Shown here: piece after piece, positions 25,694 through 34,707 of the stretch
Position numbering within the stretch: position 1 is the stretch's first letter
Layout: every line of letters starts with the position of its first letter
Origin: Clostridium neonatale
Lineage (GTDB): Bacteria > Bacillota > Clostridia > Clostridiales > Clostridiaceae
Assembly (NCBI RefSeq): GCF_001458595.1
Contig: NZ_LN890328.1
Span: 1,969,316-2,033,315, forward strand
Length of the DNA stretch: 64,000 bases
Direction: 5' to 3'
Notes under the pieces: generated by a model
Told to the model about the DNA's origin: nothing
The model's database searches: none
The model's input: only the letters and a program-made list of their open reading frames with translations
Program-made: the position numbers and the translations under genes

Positions 25694-26899
25694 ATGATTA
25701 CCATAATAACAGGCATAATAACAGAATATAATCCATTTCATAATGGGCACAAATATCATTTAGAGCAAGCAAAAAAAGACACTAGCGCTAATAGTATAGT
25801 TTGTGTAATGAGTGGTAACTTTATGCAACGAGGAATTCCAGCATTAATCGACAAATGGAAAAGAGCAGAGATTGCTGTAAAAAATGGTGTAGATTTAGTA
25901 TTAGAACTGCCGCTCGTTTACTCTGTCTCATCAGCTGAACATTTTGCTTTTGGAAGTGTATCTTTATTAAATAGATTAAATATTATTGATAACTTATATT
26001 TCGGCAGTGAAAGTGGAAATGTAAATATACTAAAAGATATATCAGAAATTCTTATTAAAGAACCTGATGAATACAGACTCTCTTTAAAAAATAACCTATA
26101 TAAAGGGCTTCCTTTTCATATAAGTAGATCAAATGCATTAATTGAATATTTTAAAAACGACAATATTAAAGATGTTTTATCTAATTCAAATAATATCTTA
26201 GGCATTGAATATATTAAGTCCTTGATGAAATTAAAAAGCAATATAACTCCTGCAACTCTTAAACGTGAAGGTGGTACTTATAATAGTACTCAGTTAAATT
26301 CTAACTTTTCCTCAGCTACATCAATAAGAAAGCATTTAAGAAATAGTAGCGTAGATATGATAAAAAATGAGGTTCCTATGGAAACATATAAAATTTTAAA
26401 AGATTTAAGTTTTTCAGGTTATCCATTTATATTTGAAGAAGATATATTTAAATATATAAAATATAAATTACTTTTAGATGGAAATTCTCTTTCAAAAATT
26501 CCTGATGTTTCTGAAGGTTTAGATAATAGAATACTTAGCAGTATATTAAAATGCAACTCTTTAAATGAATTAATATTAGAATCTAAAAGCAAACGATATA
26601 CTTATACAAGATTAAATAGAATTTTAACTCAATATTTTTTAAATCTTGAAAAATATGATTTATTTAAACTGACAAAATCTCCAGCACCTTATGCCAGAGT
26701 TTTAGCTTTTAATTCTAATGGAAAGAGTATTCTAAAGAAAATAAAGTATAACAGTGATATTGAAATAATAACTAAAATGCCGAAAAAAAATTTAAATGAA
26801 CATCTAGAAATAGATATTCTTGGCACAAAAGCATACTCCCTTTTAAATAATAAAATCAATCCTATGGATGATTATTTAAAAAGTCCTATCATAATATAA
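25694..26899 (+). CDS. tmcAL: tRNA(Met) cytidine acetate ligase (YlbM family)
   Basis: TmcAL acetylates C34 of elongator tRNA-Met using acetate and ATP. The protein has the nucleotidyltransferase motif EYNPFHNGHKYHL and MSGNFMQRG near the N-terminus and a C-terminal domain of unclear detail. The listed ATG (25694, 401 residues) directly abuts the Shine-Dalgarno AAAGGAG (25687-25693) with no spacing. The homologous N-terminus would begin two to three codons later, at ATA codons, so the true start is uncertain. It is followed by ylbJ on the same strand. Confidence 0.9.
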   Translation: MITIITGIITEYNPFHNGHKYHLEQAKKDTSANSIVCVMSGNFMQRGIPALIDKWKRAEIAVKNGVDLVLELPLVYSVSSAEHFAFGSVSLLNRLNIIDNLYFGSESGNVNILKDISEILIKEPDEYRLSLKNNLYKGLPFHISRSNALIEYFKNDNIKDVLSNSNNILGIEYIKSLMKLKSNITPATLKREGGTYNSTQLNSNFSSATSIRKHLRNSSVDMIKNEVPMETYKILKDLSFSGYPFIFEEDIFKYIKYKLLLDGNSLSKIPDVSEGLDNRILSSILKCNSLNELILESKSKRYTYTRLNRILTQYFLNLEKYDLFKLTKSPAPYARVLAFNSNGKSILKKIKYNSDIEIITKMPKKNLNEHLEIDILGTKAYSLLNNKINPMDDYLKSPIII

Positions 26900-27033
26900 T
26901 TTAATTTAACATAACCATAAGATATATACATTTTAAATTTTATTTTTAATTAATTATGTATCAAAGTAATTATTATGTTTTGATAAAATCTATTTTAATC
27001 TATAAAATTTTATCTTAATTCTGAGGTGATTTA

Positions 27034-28203
27034 ATGTATACTGCAATCTTATGGTTATTTATTATTGTTTTAACTATTATATTAATTAAACTCTTAAACA
27101 TAAAAATCAATGTTTTAATCTGCATAAGTATTTCTGTTTTAATAGTGCTATTTGCTGCAAATATAAACTTAAGTTTAAATGCTGCTATAGAAGGAAGTAA
27201 ATTATGGTATAAAGCCATTTTACCCACCACATTTCCTTTTGTTGTAATATGCAATCTTCTGATTTATTATGATGGCATAAGTTTATATTCAAAAATACTT
27301 GGTCCATTAATTTGCAAACCACTTAATTTGTCTGAAAATTGTTCTTTTCCTATAGTAGCAAGCTTATTGTGTGGTTATCCACTTGGTGCTAAATATTGTG
27401 TTGATTTATACAATATGAATTATTTAGATAAAGAAGAATATATAAGGCTATTGAATATTGCATCCAATGTTGGTCCAATTTTCCTAATAGGTTCAGTAGC
27501 CACTGCTTTATTGAATAATGTATACTTTGGTTACATACTTCTAGCATCTAGTTATTTATCTATTATTTTTATAGGAATAATTACAAAAAAAAAGAGAACC
27601 TCATCTAATAAAAGTTCTCTTCGCTTAAATAAAAAATGTGATTTTAATTTTGGAACAGCTATTAAAAACTCAATTGAAAATGCTATAAATACTACTTTAT
27701 CAATAGGTGGTTTTATAATAATATTTTCAGTAATAATAGCACTAGTAAAAAATAGTTCTTCTATACATTCTTTATGTTCATATATAGAAAACATATTAAG
27801 TCTCCCTTTTGATGCCATCTATGGATCATTCCTAGGAAGTATAGAAATTACTAATGGATGCAGTATATTATCAAAGATAGATTTACAATTACCATTAAAA
27901 ATAAGCATAATAAGTTTTTTATGTTCTTTTTCTGGATTAGCAATAATAGCTCAAGTAAGTTCCTTTGTTAGTTCAACTAATATAAAATACTCAAGATATA
28001 TATTTATAAAGTTTATTCAAGGTATATTCAGCTTTATTGCAACATTTATACTTATGAACCTTTTACCAACTACTGCTTATTCTTCCTCAATCATATTACA
28101 TTCACACTTCAGTATTTTTTATATGTTTACACCACTTTTATTGCTGCTTGTACTCACAATTATATTAAAAGTAACAAATAATTTATTTTTTCATGCTTCT
28201 TAA
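27034..28203 (+). CDS. ylbJ: Sporulation integral membrane protein YlbJ
   Basis: Multi-pass membrane protein required for normal spore cortex and coat assembly in Bacillus. Its transport substrate, if any, is unknown. The 389-residue protein has about eight to ten hydrophobic segments and nucleoside-recognition (Gate) family features such as LWYKAILPTTFPF, SLLCGYPLGAKYC and NCILSK-like NGCSILSKI. GAGGTGA precedes the ATG. It follows tmcAL with a 134-base gap and overlaps the convergent coiled-coil gene by 21 bases. Confidence 0.9.
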   Translation: MYTAILWLFIIVLTIILIKLLNIKINVLICISISVLIVLFAANINLSLNAAIEGSKLWYKAILPTTFPFVVICNLLIYYDGISLYSKILGPLICKPLNLSENCSFPIVASLLCGYPLGAKYCVDLYNMNYLDKEEYIRLLNIASNVGPIFLIGSVATALLNNVYFGYILLASSYLSIIFIGIITKKKRTSSNKSSLRLNKKCDFNFGTAIKNSIENAINTTLSIGGFIIIFSVIIALVKNSSSIHSLCSYIENILSLPFDAIYGSFLGSIEITNGCSILSKIDLQLPLKISIISFLCSFSGLAIIAQVSSFVSSTNIKYSRYIFIKFIQGIFSFIATFILMNLLPTTAYSSSIILHSHFSIFYMFTPLLLLLVLTIILKVTNNLFFHAS

Positions 28204-28725
28204 TTCTTTTACATTATCTCTTATAACATCACATGCACCAGTAAGACTTATGTCAATTTCTTTTGCTGCAATTTCAAAACTTGCTTGCATGTTTCTAATT
28301 AATTTTATTTTTTCTTCTTCTATAGCTGAATCTAACTGACTTAGCATTTCATCTGAGTAATCTCTTGAACCAAGTCTTATAGCTTTTGCGTCTCTTTGTG
28401 CAGAAGCTATAATTTCTTGTGCACGTACTTTTGCTTCTTTAACAATATCATGATTTTCAACATTTTGCCTCATCATAGCCATTGTTTCTTTTCTAAGTGC
28501 ATCATACTCTTTTTTTGCTTCGGTAAGTATTCTTTCTCTTTCATTCATTACCCATTCTGCTTTTTTAAATTGGTCTGGAAGATAATTAATTATTTGATCT
28601 ACTATTTCTATTATTTCTTTTTTATCTACCATAACCTTACTACTCATAGGAACCTTCGGTGAATTATCAACTATATCCTGCAAATATTCAAGTAGCTCTA
28701 TTATATTTACATCTATTTTCTCCAT
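28183..28725 (-). CDS. Coiled-coil protein of unknown function (ATPase-stalk-like)
   Basis: A 180-residue, largely helical and charged protein beginning MEKIDVNIIELLEYLQDIVDN. Residues from about 45 to 175 look like a long coiled coil rich in E, K, R, A and Q (for example NERERILTEAKKEYDALRKE), as in ATP-synthase b-subunit or V-ATPase E-type stalks. Such similarity is compositional and gives no enzyme function. It lies 11 bases downstream of coaD and its 3' end overlaps ylbJ on the other strand. Confidence 0.7.
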   Translation of the reverse strand: MEKIDVNIIELLEYLQDIVDNSPKVPMSSKVMVDKKEIIEIVDQIINYLPDQFKKAEWVMNERERILTEAKKEYDALRKETMAMMRQNVENHDIVKEAKVRAQEIIASAQRDAKAIRLGSRDYSDEMLSQLDSAIEEEKIKLIRNMQASFEIAAKEIDISLTGACDVIRDNVKELRSMKK

Positions 28726-28736
28726 AAAAACACCCC

Positions 28737-29216
28737 TTATACTTTGATTTTATCAATAACATTCTGAAGAATTTCCTTTGGAACAAGTCTTTCAATGCTA
28801 CCATTAAATTCTGCAATCTGCTTAACATTTGATGAACTTATATGTAAATATTCCGGAGATGACATCATACATATAGTTTCTATATCATTATTCAATTCTT
28901 TATTTATAATTGCCATTTGCATTTCATACTCAAAATCACATGTTGTTCTTATTCCTTTTAAAATAACATTAATATTTCTTTCCTTCAAAAAATTAACCAA
29001 TAATCCGTCAAAACTTACTACTTCCACATTCTCAATATCGCTAGTTACTTTTTTTATTAACTCTACTCTTTCATCAATATCAAACAAGTGCTTCTTTTCA
29101 ACATTAATTAAAACCGCCACAATTATTTTATCAAAAACCTTTGATCCTCTTCTTATTATATCCAAATGTCCATTGGTTATTGGATCAAAGCTTCCTGGAT
29201 AAACAGCTATTTTCAT
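28737..29216 (-). CDS. coaD: Phosphopantetheine adenylyltransferase
   Basis: Fourth step of CoA synthesis: ATP plus 4'-phosphopantetheine to dephospho-CoA. The 159-residue protein opens with the T/HxGH-type motif in YPGSFDPITNGHLDII and ends with ISSSNVKQIAEFNGS, the second adenylyl-binding motif. It lies 3 bases after rsmD, the usual rsmD-coaD pair. CoaBC of the same pathway is at 46.6-47.8 kb. Confidence 0.97.
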   Translation of the reverse strand: MKIAVYPGSFDPITNGHLDIIRRGSKVFDKIIVAVLINVEKKHLFDIDERVELIKKVTSDIENVEVVSFDGLLVNFLKERNINVILKGIRTTCDFEYEMQMAIINKELNNDIETICMMSSPEYLHISSSNVKQIAEFNGSIERLVPKEILQNVIDKIKV

Positions 29217-29219
29217 ATT

Positions 29220-29780
29220 TTAATTCTCCTCATAATATTTATAGTAACATACTGTTGTATTTCCATATTTCTTACTTTTTAGTAATTTAATTTTTGAATA
29301 TCCTTCATATATTTCTTCAATACTATCTATTTTAGTTACTATTATTCCCTCTTCCTTTAACATATTATTTTTAACAATAATTTTAATTGCTTCTGGAATC
29401 ATTTCTCTACAATAAGGTGGATCTATAAATATTATGTCAAATTTTTTATTCTTGTTAGCTAAACTATTCATCCCGTCATAAGCATCTGTCTTAATAGGAA
29501 AGCAGAAATCTTCAAACTTAAGGTTCATAACATTTTGTTTTAACAGCGGATACGTAGCATCACTTTTATCAAATAAATAGACTTCTTTAGCACCTCTGCT
29601 TGCTGCTTCTAATCCTAAACTTCCAGTTCCAGCAAATACATCAAGCACTACTCCATCAGGAATATATAATTGAATAGAACTGAACATTGCTTCTTTAACT
29701 CTATCTAAAGTTGGTCTAGTTTCCATAGTAGCTGGAGGTATCAATTTATGTCCTCTTGCTTTTCCTGCGATTATTCTCAT
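29220..29780 (-). CDS. rsmD: 16S rRNA (guanine-N2) methyltransferase RsmD
   Basis: Methylates G966 (E. coli numbering) of 16S rRNA in the 30S subunit. The 186-residue protein begins MRIIAGKARGHKLIPP and has the SAM-binding motif VLDVFAGTGSLGLEAASRGA and the catalytic DPPY motif in FIDPPYCREM. AGGAGG precedes the ATG. It forms a short operon with coaD and the coiled-coil gene, downstream of recG. Confidence 0.95.
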   Translation of the reverse strand: MRIIAGKARGHKLIPPATMETRPTLDRVKEAMFSSIQLYIPDGVVLDVFAGTGSLGLEAASRGAKEVYLFDKSDATYPLLKQNVMNLKFEDFCFPIKTDAYDGMNSLANKNKKFDIIFIDPPYCREMIPEAIKIIVKNNMLKEEGIIVTKIDSIEEIYEGYSKIKLLKSKKYGNTTVCYYKYYEEN

Positions 29781-29835
29781 TTTTCCTCCTAGGTTACAAT
29801 AACTTTCATTTAATATATTATTTTATATATTGCAT

Positions 29836-29869
29836 AAGTTTAAGATAAATTACCATTTATCTTAAACTT
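29836..29869 (-). terminator. Perfect hairpin after recG
   Basis: A 15-bp perfect stem (AAGTTTAAGATAAAT, 29836-29850, with its complement at 29855-29869) and a 4-base loop lie 44 bases after the recG stop. Neither flank has a long T-run, so it may be a weak terminator or an RNA-stability hairpin. Confidence 0.5.
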
Positions 29870-29912
29870 TACATTATTAATATATTAACATATTCTTGTA
29901 TATTATTTCAAT

Positions 29913-31946
29913 TTAATTGAAACAAATATATCTACTATTATTATCTAAACTTTTCATAATTTCATTCAACAGTTCTATATTTTCTTTTGTATCGCTCTTT
30001 ATAACTTCATTTGCCTCAATTCTCGCACACCTTAAAATATTTATGTCTTCATAAAGATCAGCTAAAACGAATCCTGCATCTCCGCTTTGTTTTTTTCCAA
30101 ACATTTCACCTGATCCTCTTAATTTCAAATCTTGCTCGGCAATGAAAAATCCATCATTGCTTTCAGTCATTATCTGCATTCTCTTTTTAGTTACATTGCT
30201 TTTAGCCTTTGCAATTAATATACAAAATGATTCATATTGTCCTCTTCCAACTCTTCCCCTCAATTGATGCAATTGGGCTAATCCAAATCTCTCAGCATTT
30301 TCGATAATCATAACTGAGGCATTAGGCACATTAACACCAACTTCAATAACTGTTGTTGAAATTAAAACTTTTGTCTTATTTTCTTTAAAACGAGTAATTA
30401 TTTCGTCTTTTTCACTTCCCTTCATTTTTCCATGGAGCATCTCAACTTCCACATTTTTGAATACACCATTTTTAACCTGTTCATATATAGTTTCAACTGA
30501 ATTCAATTGTTCTTTTTCATCTTCTTCTATAAGAGGACATACAATATATACCTGTCTACCTTTTTTTACTTCTTCATAAGCTAGTTCATATGCAAACTCC
30601 CTGCTTATGTCTTGATAAAATCTAGTATCAATTGGTTTTCTACCTGGTGGTAATTCATCAATTATTGATACATCCAAATCAGAATACAAATATAAAGCCA
30701 AAGTTCTTGGAATAGGCGTAGCTGTCATGACTAAACAATCTGATTGTTTTCCTTTATTAATCAATCTGCTTCTTTGCTCCACTCCAAACCTGTGTTGTTC
30801 GTCTGTAATTATAAGCCCAAGATTTGAAAAATCAACATCTTCTTGAAATAATGCATGAGTTCCAATAAGTAGCATTGGGATATTCTCTTTTATTTTTTCT
30901 TTAATTCTCCGCTTTTCTTTAGCCGATGTTCCGCCTGTTAAAAGCTCTATATCTATATTGAATCCTTCAAACATTTTTTTAGCTTCCAAAAAGTGTTGAT
31001 TTGCTAAAATTTCTGTAGGCGCCATAAATGCACATTGATAATTATTTTTAATAACGTTAAAAATCGCAATCAACGCAACTATTGTTTTTCCACTTCCAAC
31101 ATCTCCTTGAACCAATCTATTCATAGGTGCATGTGCCTTTTGATCTCTTAGTATGTCTCTTACAACTTTTGTTTGAGCATTTGTAAGTGGAAATGGTAAT
31201 TTTTCTTTAAATTCTTTTAATTCATCAACCCATTCAAATGAAATACCTTTAGATTTATTTTTTAAGTTCTTCTTTAAAAGCAATAGCTTTAATGAATATG
31301 TAAATAGTTCTTGAAACTTCAATCTGTTTTTTGCTTGCTCCAATTTTTCTTTGCTTTGCGGAAAATGTATTTCTCGTATGGCATTACCTAAAGAAATAAG
31401 GGAGTATTTTTCGATTATTTCTTTAGATAAATTTTCTTTAATCTCTGTTTTAGATAATATTTCATGAATAAGTTTTTCAAAAAGTTTATTGCTTATATCA
31501 CCCTTCAATGGATATTTGGGTATTATTTCACTAGACATAGCTTCCTCACATGCAATTACCGGTGCCACTACCTCTAATGTTTTTCCAGCACGCTTGAATT
31601 TTCCCATGAGGTTGTAAGTTCTTCCTTTTATAAAATTATTTTTCATATACTTTTGATTAAACCATTTTGCATAAACTTTATGATTCTCATATTCTAGCTC
31701 TATAGTTGTCAATATTTTTCCAGTTTTTGTTCTTATATCTGGTCTAAATGATACTACCGTACATTCTAAAATAATTTTTTCTTCACCATCTATGATATCA
31801 AAATCAGTATTTCCACCTACAAATTCATAATCTCTTGGAAAATATAACAGAATATCTAATATATTAAAAATTCCACATCTATTTAATTTTTCAGTTGCCT
31901 TAGGTCCCACGCCTTTTAAAGAAGATATATCACTATATATATTCAT
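29913..31946 (-). CDS. recG: ATP-dependent DNA helicase RecG
   Basis: Branch-migration helicase that regresses stalled replication forks and resolves recombination intermediates. The 677-residue protein has an N-terminal wedge/OB domain with helix-hairpin-like LKGVGPKATEKLNRCGI, then helicase motifs: Walker A QGDVGSGKTIVA, DEQHRFG (DExH), TATPIPRT, and the RecG-type C-terminal LRGRVGRGQ and GSGEMFGKKQSG. GGAGGAG precedes the ATG. A 146-base inverted-repeat element separates it from yloV. Confidence 0.98.
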   Translation of the reverse strand: MNIYSDISSLKGVGPKATEKLNRCGIFNILDILLYFPRDYEFVGGNTDFDIIDGEEKIILECTVVSFRPDIRTKTGKILTTIELEYENHKVYAKWFNQKYMKNNFIKGRTYNLMGKFKRAGKTLEVVAPVIACEEAMSSEIIPKYPLKGDISNKLFEKLIHEILSKTEIKENLSKEIIEKYSLISLGNAIREIHFPQSKEKLEQAKNRLKFQELFTYSLKLLLLKKNLKNKSKGISFEWVDELKEFKEKLPFPLTNAQTKVVRDILRDQKAHAPMNRLVQGDVGSGKTIVALIAIFNVIKNNYQCAFMAPTEILANQHFLEAKKMFEGFNIDIELLTGGTSAKEKRRIKEKIKENIPMLLIGTHALFQEDVDFSNLGLIITDEQHRFGVEQRSRLINKGKQSDCLVMTATPIPRTLALYLYSDLDVSIIDELPPGRKPIDTRFYQDISREFAYELAYEEVKKGRQVYIVCPLIEEDEKEQLNSVETIYEQVKNGVFKNVEVEMLHGKMKGSEKDEIITRFKENKTKVLISTTVIEVGVNVPNASVMIIENAERFGLAQLHQLRGRVGRGQYESFCILIAKAKSNVTKKRMQIMTESNDGFFIAEQDLKLRGSGEMFGKKQSGDAGFVLADLYEDINILRCARIEANEVIKSDTKENIELLNEIMKSLDNNSRYICFN

Positions 31947-31968
31947 ATAAACTCCTCCAAAACAAAAT

Positions 31969-32114
31969 AAAAGCCTATTCTCAAACTATATTTATAATGA
32001 AATAATTTTTCATTATGTCATATTAGGCACATCAAAAAAATAACTAGCAACTTACTTTGTTATTTTATTTCATGTGCCTAAATTTCATAAATACAATATT
32101 GAGATAGCCTTTTT
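31969..32114 (-). repeat. 146-base inverted-repeat element between yloV and recG (MITE-like)
   Basis: Near-perfect terminal inverted repeats lie at 31969-31984 and 32099-32114 (AAAAGCCTAT and ATAGCCTTTT ends). Inside are a hairpin TAATGAAA with TTTCATTA (about 31997-32017) and a large hairpin AGGCACAT (32024-32031 region) with ATGTGCCT (32072-32079 region) that itself contains AAAATAAC with GTTATTTT. It carries no open frame. The size and nested symmetry resemble a miniature element or a complex intergenic RNA. It could also terminate yloV transcription. Confidence 0.6.
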
Positions 32115-32116
32115 AA

Positions 32117-33757
32117 TTATTCTACTGACATTAAGAAATAGTATAAAGGTTGGTTTCCTTTATAACCTTGTATATCTAAATCTTCATATTTTTCTTGTAA
32201 TTTATCTATAAATGAATTAGCTTCTTCTTCACTAACTTCTTCTCCATAATAGACAGTTATAAGTTCACTATCATCATCTATCATCTTATCTATTACATTT
32301 TCTGCAACAGATATTTTATCTTCTCCAACTTCTTTTATTTTTCCTTCTACAAGACCAAGCATATTACCTTCTTTAATCTCTATTCCATCAATTTCTGTAT
32401 CTCTAACTGCATATGTTACTGAACCTGTTTTAACAAGCTTAATTGTTTCATTTAGCTCATTAACATTATCTTCAACTTTTGCATCTGGATTAAATACTGT
32501 AACACAAGCTATTCCCTGTGGTATTGTTGTAGTTGGTATTACATGAATATCTCTATCACTTATTTCCGCTGCTTGATTTGCTGCCATAATTATATTTTTA
32601 TTATTTGGCATAATGAAAATATGTTTTGCATTTATTTTATCTATTGCATCTAACATATCTTGAGTAGATGGATTCATTGTTTGACCACCTTCTATAACGT
32701 AATCAACACCTAGATCCTTAAATATATCAGATATTCCGTTACCCATAGCAACAGTAATAAAACCATATTCTTTCATTTCTTCATGTATTTCATTGCTTTG
32801 AACTTCAACCATTTCTTTTTCATTAGCTTCAATTAAAAGTTCTCTATGTTCTTCTCTCATATTATCAATTTTTATTTTTGATAATTCACCTATAAGAACG
32901 GCTTTAGATAAAACGGCTCCTGGATCATTAGTATGAATATGAACTTTTATCACATCATCATATCCTACAACAATCATTGAGTCACCCATATTTTCAATTT
33001 GACTTTGAAGTTCATTAGCTCTTTTTGCATCTCCAAGAACTATGAACTCAGTACAATATCCGAACTTAATTTCAACATCTTCTGTTGATTCTGCTCCAAC
33101 TTTAGCTGATCCACCTGCAATTATATCCTTAATTTCTGCTTTAATATCATCCTTTAGAGCTTCGTGCATTCCTTGTAATATTATATAAAGTCCCATTCCA
33201 CCTGAATCAACTACTTTTGCCTTTTTCAGAGCCGGTAAAAGTTCTGGTGTTTTATCTAGCATTACCTTAGCAGCCTTTGTTATTTCATCCATAAAAGCTA
33301 CTATATCTTTTGCCTCACTTGCAACAGCTGCTTCTGATGTTGCTCTTATAACAGAAAGTATTGTCCCTTCTGTTGGCCTCATTACTGCCTTATATGCAGC
33401 TGCTGATCCTTCATAAAAACCTACTGCAAATTCTGCTACATCAACTTCTTCTTTTCCTTCTAATCCCTTAGATATTCCTCTAAGAATTTGTGAAAGTATA
33501 ACACCTGAATTTCCTCTAGCCCCCATTAGTGCACCCTTGGCTAATTTCTTAGAGATTTCTCCTATAGAATTACTGTTCATATTTTCAATTTCTTTTACAG
33601 CTGCTTTAAATGTCATAGACATATTTGTTCCAGTATCACCATCTGGTACTGGAAATACATTCAATGCATTTACAAAATCACTTTCCTCTAGTAATCTATT
33701 GCTTGCATTTACAACCATATTATAAAAATCATGGCCATTAATCTTTTTGTATTCCAT
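32117..33757 (-). CDS. DAK2/DegV-domain protein YloV (FakA-like fatty-acid kinase)
   Basis: FakA phosphorylates exogenous fatty acids bound to FakB proteins, giving acyl-phosphate for lipid synthesis; YloV is the Firmicutes orthologue. The 546-residue protein has an N-terminal DhaL/DAK2 kinase domain (NALNVFPVPDGDTGTNMSMT and GARGNSGVILSQILRG, which bind ATP-Mg) and a C-terminal DegV-like region. It is 15 bases downstream of the Asp23-family gene, the conserved yloU-yloV pair. Confidence 0.93.
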   Translation of the reverse strand: MEYKKINGHDFYNMVVNASNRLLEESDFVNALNVFPVPDGDTGTNMSMTFKAAVKEIENMNSNSIGEISKKLAKGALMGARGNSGVILSQILRGISKGLEGKEEVDVAEFAVGFYEGSAAAYKAVMRPTEGTILSVIRATSEAAVASEAKDIVAFMDEITKAAKVMLDKTPELLPALKKAKVVDSGGMGLYIILQGMHEALKDDIKAEIKDIIAGGSAKVGAESTEDVEIKFGYCTEFIVLGDAKRANELQSQIENMGDSMIVVGYDDVIKVHIHTNDPGAVLSKAVLIGELSKIKIDNMREEHRELLIEANEKEMVEVQSNEIHEEMKEYGFITVAMGNGISDIFKDLGVDYVIEGGQTMNPSTQDMLDAIDKINAKHIFIMPNNKNIIMAANQAAEISDRDIHVIPTTTIPQGIACVTVFNPDAKVEDNVNELNETIKLVKTGSVTYAVRDTEIDGIEIKEGNMLGLVEGKIKEVGEDKISVAENVIDKMIDDDSELITVYYGEEVSEEEANSFIDKLQEKYEDLDIQGYKGNQPLYYFLMSVE

Positions 33758-33772
33758 TATTTCAGTTCCCTC

Positions 33773-34123
33773 CTAGACTCTAACCGCTTGCACATTTACT
33801 GTTATAGCTGAAACTTTAAGTCCAGTATAATTTTCTACATTATAACGAACCTTTTGAATAATGTTATTAGATATAACCGATATTTTTGTTCCGTATTCAA
33901 CCATAATAAATAATTCTATCTGCAATCTATCGTCATCTGTTAATTCTATTTTTACGCCTTTGCTTAAATTTTCTATTCTCATTAATTCCCAAAGACCTTC
34001 TGTAGGACTTTTAGAAACCATTCCAACTACTCCATAACATTCCATTGTTGAAAGTCCAACAACTTTAGCTAAAACTTCCTCAGAATAATTTATATTTCCG
34101 TTTTCATTTGAAAATCCAACCAT
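33773..34123 (-). CDS. Asp23/Gls24 family protein YloU
   Basis: The 116-residue protein belongs to the Asp23 family, small proteins tied to envelope stress or to lipid kinase partners. The exact role of YloU is unknown. It carries the family-typical NYSEEVLAKVVGLSTMECYGVVGM near the N-terminus and KVRYNVENYTGLKVSAITVNV near the C-terminus. AGGAGG lies just upstream of the ATG. A promoter lies about 40 bases upstream, and yloV follows. Confidence 0.92.
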   Translation of the reverse strand: MVGFSNENGNINYSEEVLAKVVGLSTMECYGVVGMVSKSPTEGLWELMRIENLSKGVKIELTDDDRLQIELFIMVEYGTKISVISNNIIQKVRYNVENYTGLKVSAITVNVQAVRV

Positions 34124-34160
34124 TCATATTCCTCCTAAAATATTTTATATCTTAACTTAT

Positions 34161-34189
34161 ATTCTATCTTAGAACACATTTTTATTCAA
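34161..34189 (-). promoter_or_regulatory. SigA-type promoter for yloU-yloV
   Basis: TTGAAT (34184-34189), a 17-base spacer and TAGAAT (34161-34166) on the minus strand, divergent from the rpmB promoter. Confidence 0.6.
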
Positions 34190-34345
34190 GTATTGTTTAT
34201 ATTCCTTATAGTTTTATATATAATTGCATTTTAATTTAGATAGTAACTAATTCATAATTATTTACTATAATAATATAGTGCTAACCATACTGTAACTAAA
34301 TATAATTCCTAGTTATAGTATTTACATATTTGCATTAAAAATTAC
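34190..34345. other. Divergent intergenic stretch (yloU / rpmB)
   Basis: Part of the 305-base gap between the divergent yloU and rpmB. It holds AT-rich DNA between the two promoters. I see no gene or clear repeat. AGTTATAG-type near-repeats (AACTATAG, ACTAGTTA-like) around 34245-34320 are too short to call. Confidence 0.5.
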
Positions 34346-34374
34346 TTGCCTAATATAAATTCCTATGATATAAT
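34346..34374 (+). promoter_or_regulatory. SigA-type promoter for rpmB
   Basis: TTGCCT (34346-34351), a 17-base spacer and perfect TATAAT (34369-34374), about 55 bases upstream of the rpmB ATG. Confidence 0.7.
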
Positions 34375-34428
34375 TTATCCTGTCCTATTGAAGATGATTA
34401 TCTTTGCAATATAAGGAGGTGTTTTCTA

Positions 34429-34620
34429 ATGGCAAGAAGATGCGAAATCTGTGATAAGGGTGTTGTAGCAGGTGTACAATACAGCCATTCACATCGTCAA
34501 TCAAAGAGAACTTGGGCTCCTAACATAAAGAAAGTAAAAGCTTTAGTTAACGGAACACCAAAAACTGTTCATGTATGTACAAGATGCCTTAGATCTGGAA
34601 AGGTTGAAAGAGCAATATAG
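34429..34620 (+). CDS. rpmB: 50S ribosomal protein L28 (zinc-binding form)
   Basis: The 63-residue L28 starts MARRCEICDKGVVAGVQYSH and ends CTRCLRSGKVERAI. The two CxxC pairs mark the zinc-dependent form. AAGGAGG precedes the ATG. It is read opposite to its neighbours, as in Bacillus, where spoVM and yloU flank rpmB. It has its own promoter and terminator. Confidence 0.98.
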   Translation: MARRCEICDKGVVAGVQYSHSHRQSKRTWAPNIKKVKALVNGTPKTVHVCTRCLRSGKVERAI

Positions 34621-34628
34621 TTCATAAT

Positions 34629-34663
34629 AAAAAATGCAATTGTTGTCCCAATTGCATTTTTTA
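34629..34663 (+). terminator. rpmB terminator
   Basis: A 14-bp stem (AAAAATGCAATTG with CAATTGCATTTTT) with a 6-base loop, followed by TTATTTTTCT, directly after the rpmB stop. Confidence 0.92.
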
Positions 34664-34707
34664 TTTTTCTCATTTTTATATCTAGAGCATATGTACACTC
34701 TACAATA

